Assembly: GCA_024364805.1 (NCBI GenBank)
Contig: CM044496.1
Coordinates: 92,203,494-92,223,661 of the forward strand
Direction of reading: 5' to 3'
Source of the DNA: Euprymna scolopes
Taxonomy: Eukaryota; Mollusca; Cephalopoda; Sepiida; Sepiolidae
Length of the DNA: 20,168 nt
Of this stretch, positions 17,794 to 20,168 are shown in pieces. Each line of letters begins with the position of its first letter. Position 1 is the stretch's first letter. The notes under the pieces were generated by a model. It was not told the DNA's origin. It did no database searches and was given only the letters and a program-made list of their open reading frames with translations. The position numbers were made by a program, and so were the translations under genes.

Positions 17794-18749
17794 TCCGACA
17801 TCTCAGACTACTGGTCACAAAGTACTTCCGACCTGGAAAGCAGTTTTGTCTTCATCCTTTGTCAGAGGACTGAGGGACAAAAAAGAAGAAGCGAGAGTTA
17901 CTGGAGATGCTGATAACACATCCACTGCATTATCTACTCTCCATTTAAAAAATAATAGGTACGAGGAACTTACTTAGTATAAGTCCGGTGCTCACTTACC
18001 AATTTAGGACCCTGTTTGAATATAGTCCCCCCTCCCATATTAATGCGGGGATGTTTTTGGCGTTATCTATCTCGAGTTTTAATCTTCGAGCTTCACCTTA
18101 TAATTTAAATCCAATAGTGAACTTTTTATCAATTTGTGAAGTCGGCTTATTTTGTATTAATTTACATTTTTTTTTAGTTTAGATAATAGTTCAAGGTTTT
18201 AATTTCGAAGGTTCTCGTTTTCATCTATCACTTTTTTTTCTTTTCGTTTTAAATGTAAGAAAACGATATTGGTTAATAATATCATATTTGACAAAAGATT
18301 TCAGGTACAAAAAAAGTAAGACAAGGTAGTAAAGTTAAGTTCCGAGTTTAAGTCAAAGCTGCAATAAGAAAAAAAATATTTGCAATACAAACATGTTAAC
18401 TGTAATAAGACAAAATAGATTTCAAAAAGTTATAGATAGAAACATTTTTTAACTTAGGTTTGGATCTGGAAAGTGTGACCCATATTCTTGAGGTCATATC
18501 AAAAAAGAAGGAAAGCTAGCAGACCTAACTGATTTTATTCTAAGTATTAATCTCGGGATATGACATTAAAAATAGTAAAAAATACAGTATACAATATACA
18601 TTTATATAATCAAATACCATTATAAAAAAACATCGTATGGTGGGAAAAATACCGTAAGCAAGGGCCGGAAACAAATCGTATTCCACATCGTAACCTGAAA
18701 AAAAGTATCCTAGCGCAACCGTATCACAGGCTTTTGATGTATCTATTTG
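17794..18749. other. Unassigned AT-rich sequence
   Basis: No gene, tandem repeat or terminal repeat is recognised. Open frames here (17988-18182, and 18540-18830 on the minus strand) lack motifs, and the second overlaps the repeat array. Confidence 0.45.
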
Positions 18750-19170
18750 GCTATATATAAAAGTGAACGTGTCTGGGTGGGTGTGTATGTGTGTGTCTGT
18801 GTACACTTTCCTACGCAATAACTCTCTCAATTTTCAATCTACAGACTTGAACTTGATGTACAGGGTACTGAGATTTGGGAAAATCTTTGTAATCCGTTTT
18901 CGGTCAAAAATTTGGCTGTTAAGGGGCAGAGTTCAACGATTTGATCTTTGAGAACTCTACCAAATTCCTCCGACAATTTTGGGTCTAAACACTTCAAATT
19001 TAAGATATCGGTTCCTTGGACATGGGTCTAACTTTATAACTTGATTTGAACCCAAAACAATAAAAGTTAAGAGGTCATAATATGGGTCAAAGTTTAAAAA
19101 ATTGACTGCTTTTTTTTTTTTTGCTCAACATACACCTCCAAACAACTGGGCAACGCCGGGCTGAAATCTC
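18750..19170 (+). mobile_element. Helitron-like non-autonomous unit, copy 1
   Basis: It begins CTATATATAAAAGTGAACG, runs through a GT-rich start, and shares with copies 2 and 3 the segments CGCAATAACTCT, GAGATTTGGGAAAATCTTTG and ACTCTACCAAA. It ends in a hairpin, CTGGGCAACGCCGGG (19146-19160), then CTGAAAT. The terminal CTAG of copy 2 is here replaced by CTCT, directly abutting copy 2. Confidence 0.7.
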
Positions 19171-19541
19171 TCTATATATAAATGTGTGTGTGTGTGTGTG
19201 TACATTTTCCACGCAATAACTCTGTCAATTTTCAGTCTACAGACTCGAAATTTGATATACAGGGTACTGAGATTTGGGAAAATCTTTGTAATCCGTTTTC
19301 GGTCAGAAATTTCGTTGTTAAAGGGTCAAAGTTCAACGATTTGTCCTTTGATAACTCTACCAAACTCCTCCACCAATTTCTGGTCTAAACACTTGAAATT
19401 TAGGTATAGGTTCCTTGGACATGGATCTAACTTAATAACTTAATTTGAGTCCAAAACAAAGGAGTCATAATAGGGGTCAAACTTTAAAAAAATGACCGTT
19501 TTTTTGCTTAACACCCGGGCAACGCCGGACTGAAATGCTAG
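19171..19541 (+). mobile_element. Helitron-like non-autonomous unit, copy 2
   Basis: The best-defined unit, 371 bp. It starts with TC (TCTATATATAAATG) and ends with the hairpin CCCGGGCAACGCCGG (19514-19528), nine nt of spacer, then CTAG (19538-19541) followed by T. This matches the Helitron rules of a 5' TC, a 3' hairpin plus CTRR, and insertion between A and T. It has no terminal inverted repeat and no coding capacity. The 68- and 85-codon open frames over it are by-products. The body resembles other AT-rich Helitron leaders seen across animals (family knowledge). Confidence 0.72.
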
Positions 19542-19545
19542 TATA

Positions 19546-19905
19546 TCTATAAAAGTGAACGTGTCTGGGTGTATGTCTGTGTGTGTACATTTCCCTACGC
19601 AATAACTCTCTCAATTTTAAGCCTACAGACTCGAAATTTGATATACCGGGTACTGAGATTTGGGAAAATCTTTGTAATCAGTTTTCGGTCAGAAATTTGG
19701 CTGTTAAGAGGTCAAAATTCAACTATTTTATCTTTGAGAACTCTACCAAACTCCTCCGCCAATTTTGGATCTAAACACTTGAAACTTTCGATATAGGTTC
19801 CCTGAACATAGATCTAACTTAATAACTTGATTTGAATCCAAAACAATAAATGGTTAGCGTCATAATAGGGGTCAAAGTTTAAAAAAAATGTGACCTCAGC
19901 AGTCT
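19546..19905 (+). mobile_element. Helitron-like non-autonomous unit, copy 3
   Basis: It starts TCTATAAAAGTGAACG preceded by A, four bases (TATA) after the CTAG of copy 2. It is homologous to copies 1 and 2 until about 19885. The hairpin and CTAG end is not present there. Instead a second, diverged copy of the internal block (CTCTACCAAATTACTCAAGAC, TGGTCTAAACATTTGAAATT) follows at about 19908-19952, and unrelated or longer element sequence continues to the window edge. Confidence 0.65.
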
Positions 19906-20168
19906 CTACCAAATTACTCAAGACAATTTCTGGTCTAAACATTTGAAATTTAACATAAATAATATTCAGAGATAGGGCGAGCTTTTTAATCGGTTTGGGT
20001 CGAATATTTGAGCTACAAATATATACACCTATGTATGTGTGTTTGCATGTCTGCCTAAACCTTTCGACAGAGGCGACGTATTTTAACAAAGACGGTATCA
20101 TTTTGAAGCGCGACCGTTCAGACGATAGATACCGAAAAAATTGGCTAAAAACATTAATTTTTTCACCC
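19906..20168 (+). other. Continuation of the third Helitron-like unit or a different element
   Basis: It begins with a diverged internal block of the unit, then unique sequence with ATGTATGTGTGTTTGCATG and CGACCGTTCAGACGATAGAT. It is cut by the window edge, so whether it is a longer member of the same family cannot be judged here. A 95-codon minus-strand open frame (19814-20101) has no motif. Confidence 0.4.

Noticed and set aside
18750-19541. Interpreting the 18.7-19.9 kb units as tRNA-derived SINEs
   Set aside because: No Pol III A/B boxes and no poly-A or short tandem tail; the 3' hairpin plus CTAG and 5' TC fit Helitrons better.

Overview
The window looks like non-coding, repeat-dense DNA from a metazoan nuclear genome. 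It is AT-rich, with long (AT)n, (GT)n, (TC)n and (GA)n arrays, several satellites, and decayed copies of at least five classes of mobile element. The mix of a CR1/Jockey-type LINE, mariner elements, Helitrons, a Penelope-like element, foldback elements and very long dinucleotide runs suggests a marine invertebrate, most likely a mollusc such as a cephalopod. That assignment is an inference from repeat style; no host gene proves it. No complete host gene, rRNA, tRNA or CRISPR array is visible.

Layout. Positions 1-1660 hold simple repeats and two weak exon-like segments. An internal LINE fragment on the plus strand lies at 1674-2115. Mostly featureless AT-rich DNA follows to about 4900, with a 19-bp triplicate and a (TC)n run. 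Positions 4900-6720 form a cluster of inverted-repeat elements: a large foldback, three copies of a roughly 190-bp MITE with terminal inverted repeats, and a near-perfect 87-bp-arm palindrome sitting inside the second MITE. At 7378-7727 is a short fossil of a Penelope-like element, cut off by a mariner element (7728 to about 8790, minus strand, one end present). Positions 9500-10680 hold two satellite families (a 76-bp unit, and a degenerate unit of about 208 bp). These are followed by a CAA/CAG-rich tract and a 17-bp satellite (11011-11210). A possible signal-peptide first exon with a strong splice donor lies at 11446-11521. A decayed Helitron helicase lies at 13060-13480, and a Tc1/mariner-type transposase tail at 14161-14464 (minus).

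The largest element is a 2.8-kb LINE on the minus strand (14776-17581, possibly to 17793). It has an endonuclease and a reverse transcriptase in the correct order, is broken by stops and frameshifts, and carries a (CT)n microsatellite inside its RT frame. The window ends in a head-to-tail array of Helitron-like non-autonomous units (18750 to about 19900) with a hairpin and CTAG-type 3' end.

Nothing here looks like a working new system. The points most worth checking are the tandem Helitron-like array together with the helicase remnant, the nested inverted-repeat cluster, the mariner-in-Penelope junction, and the possible secreted-protein first exon.
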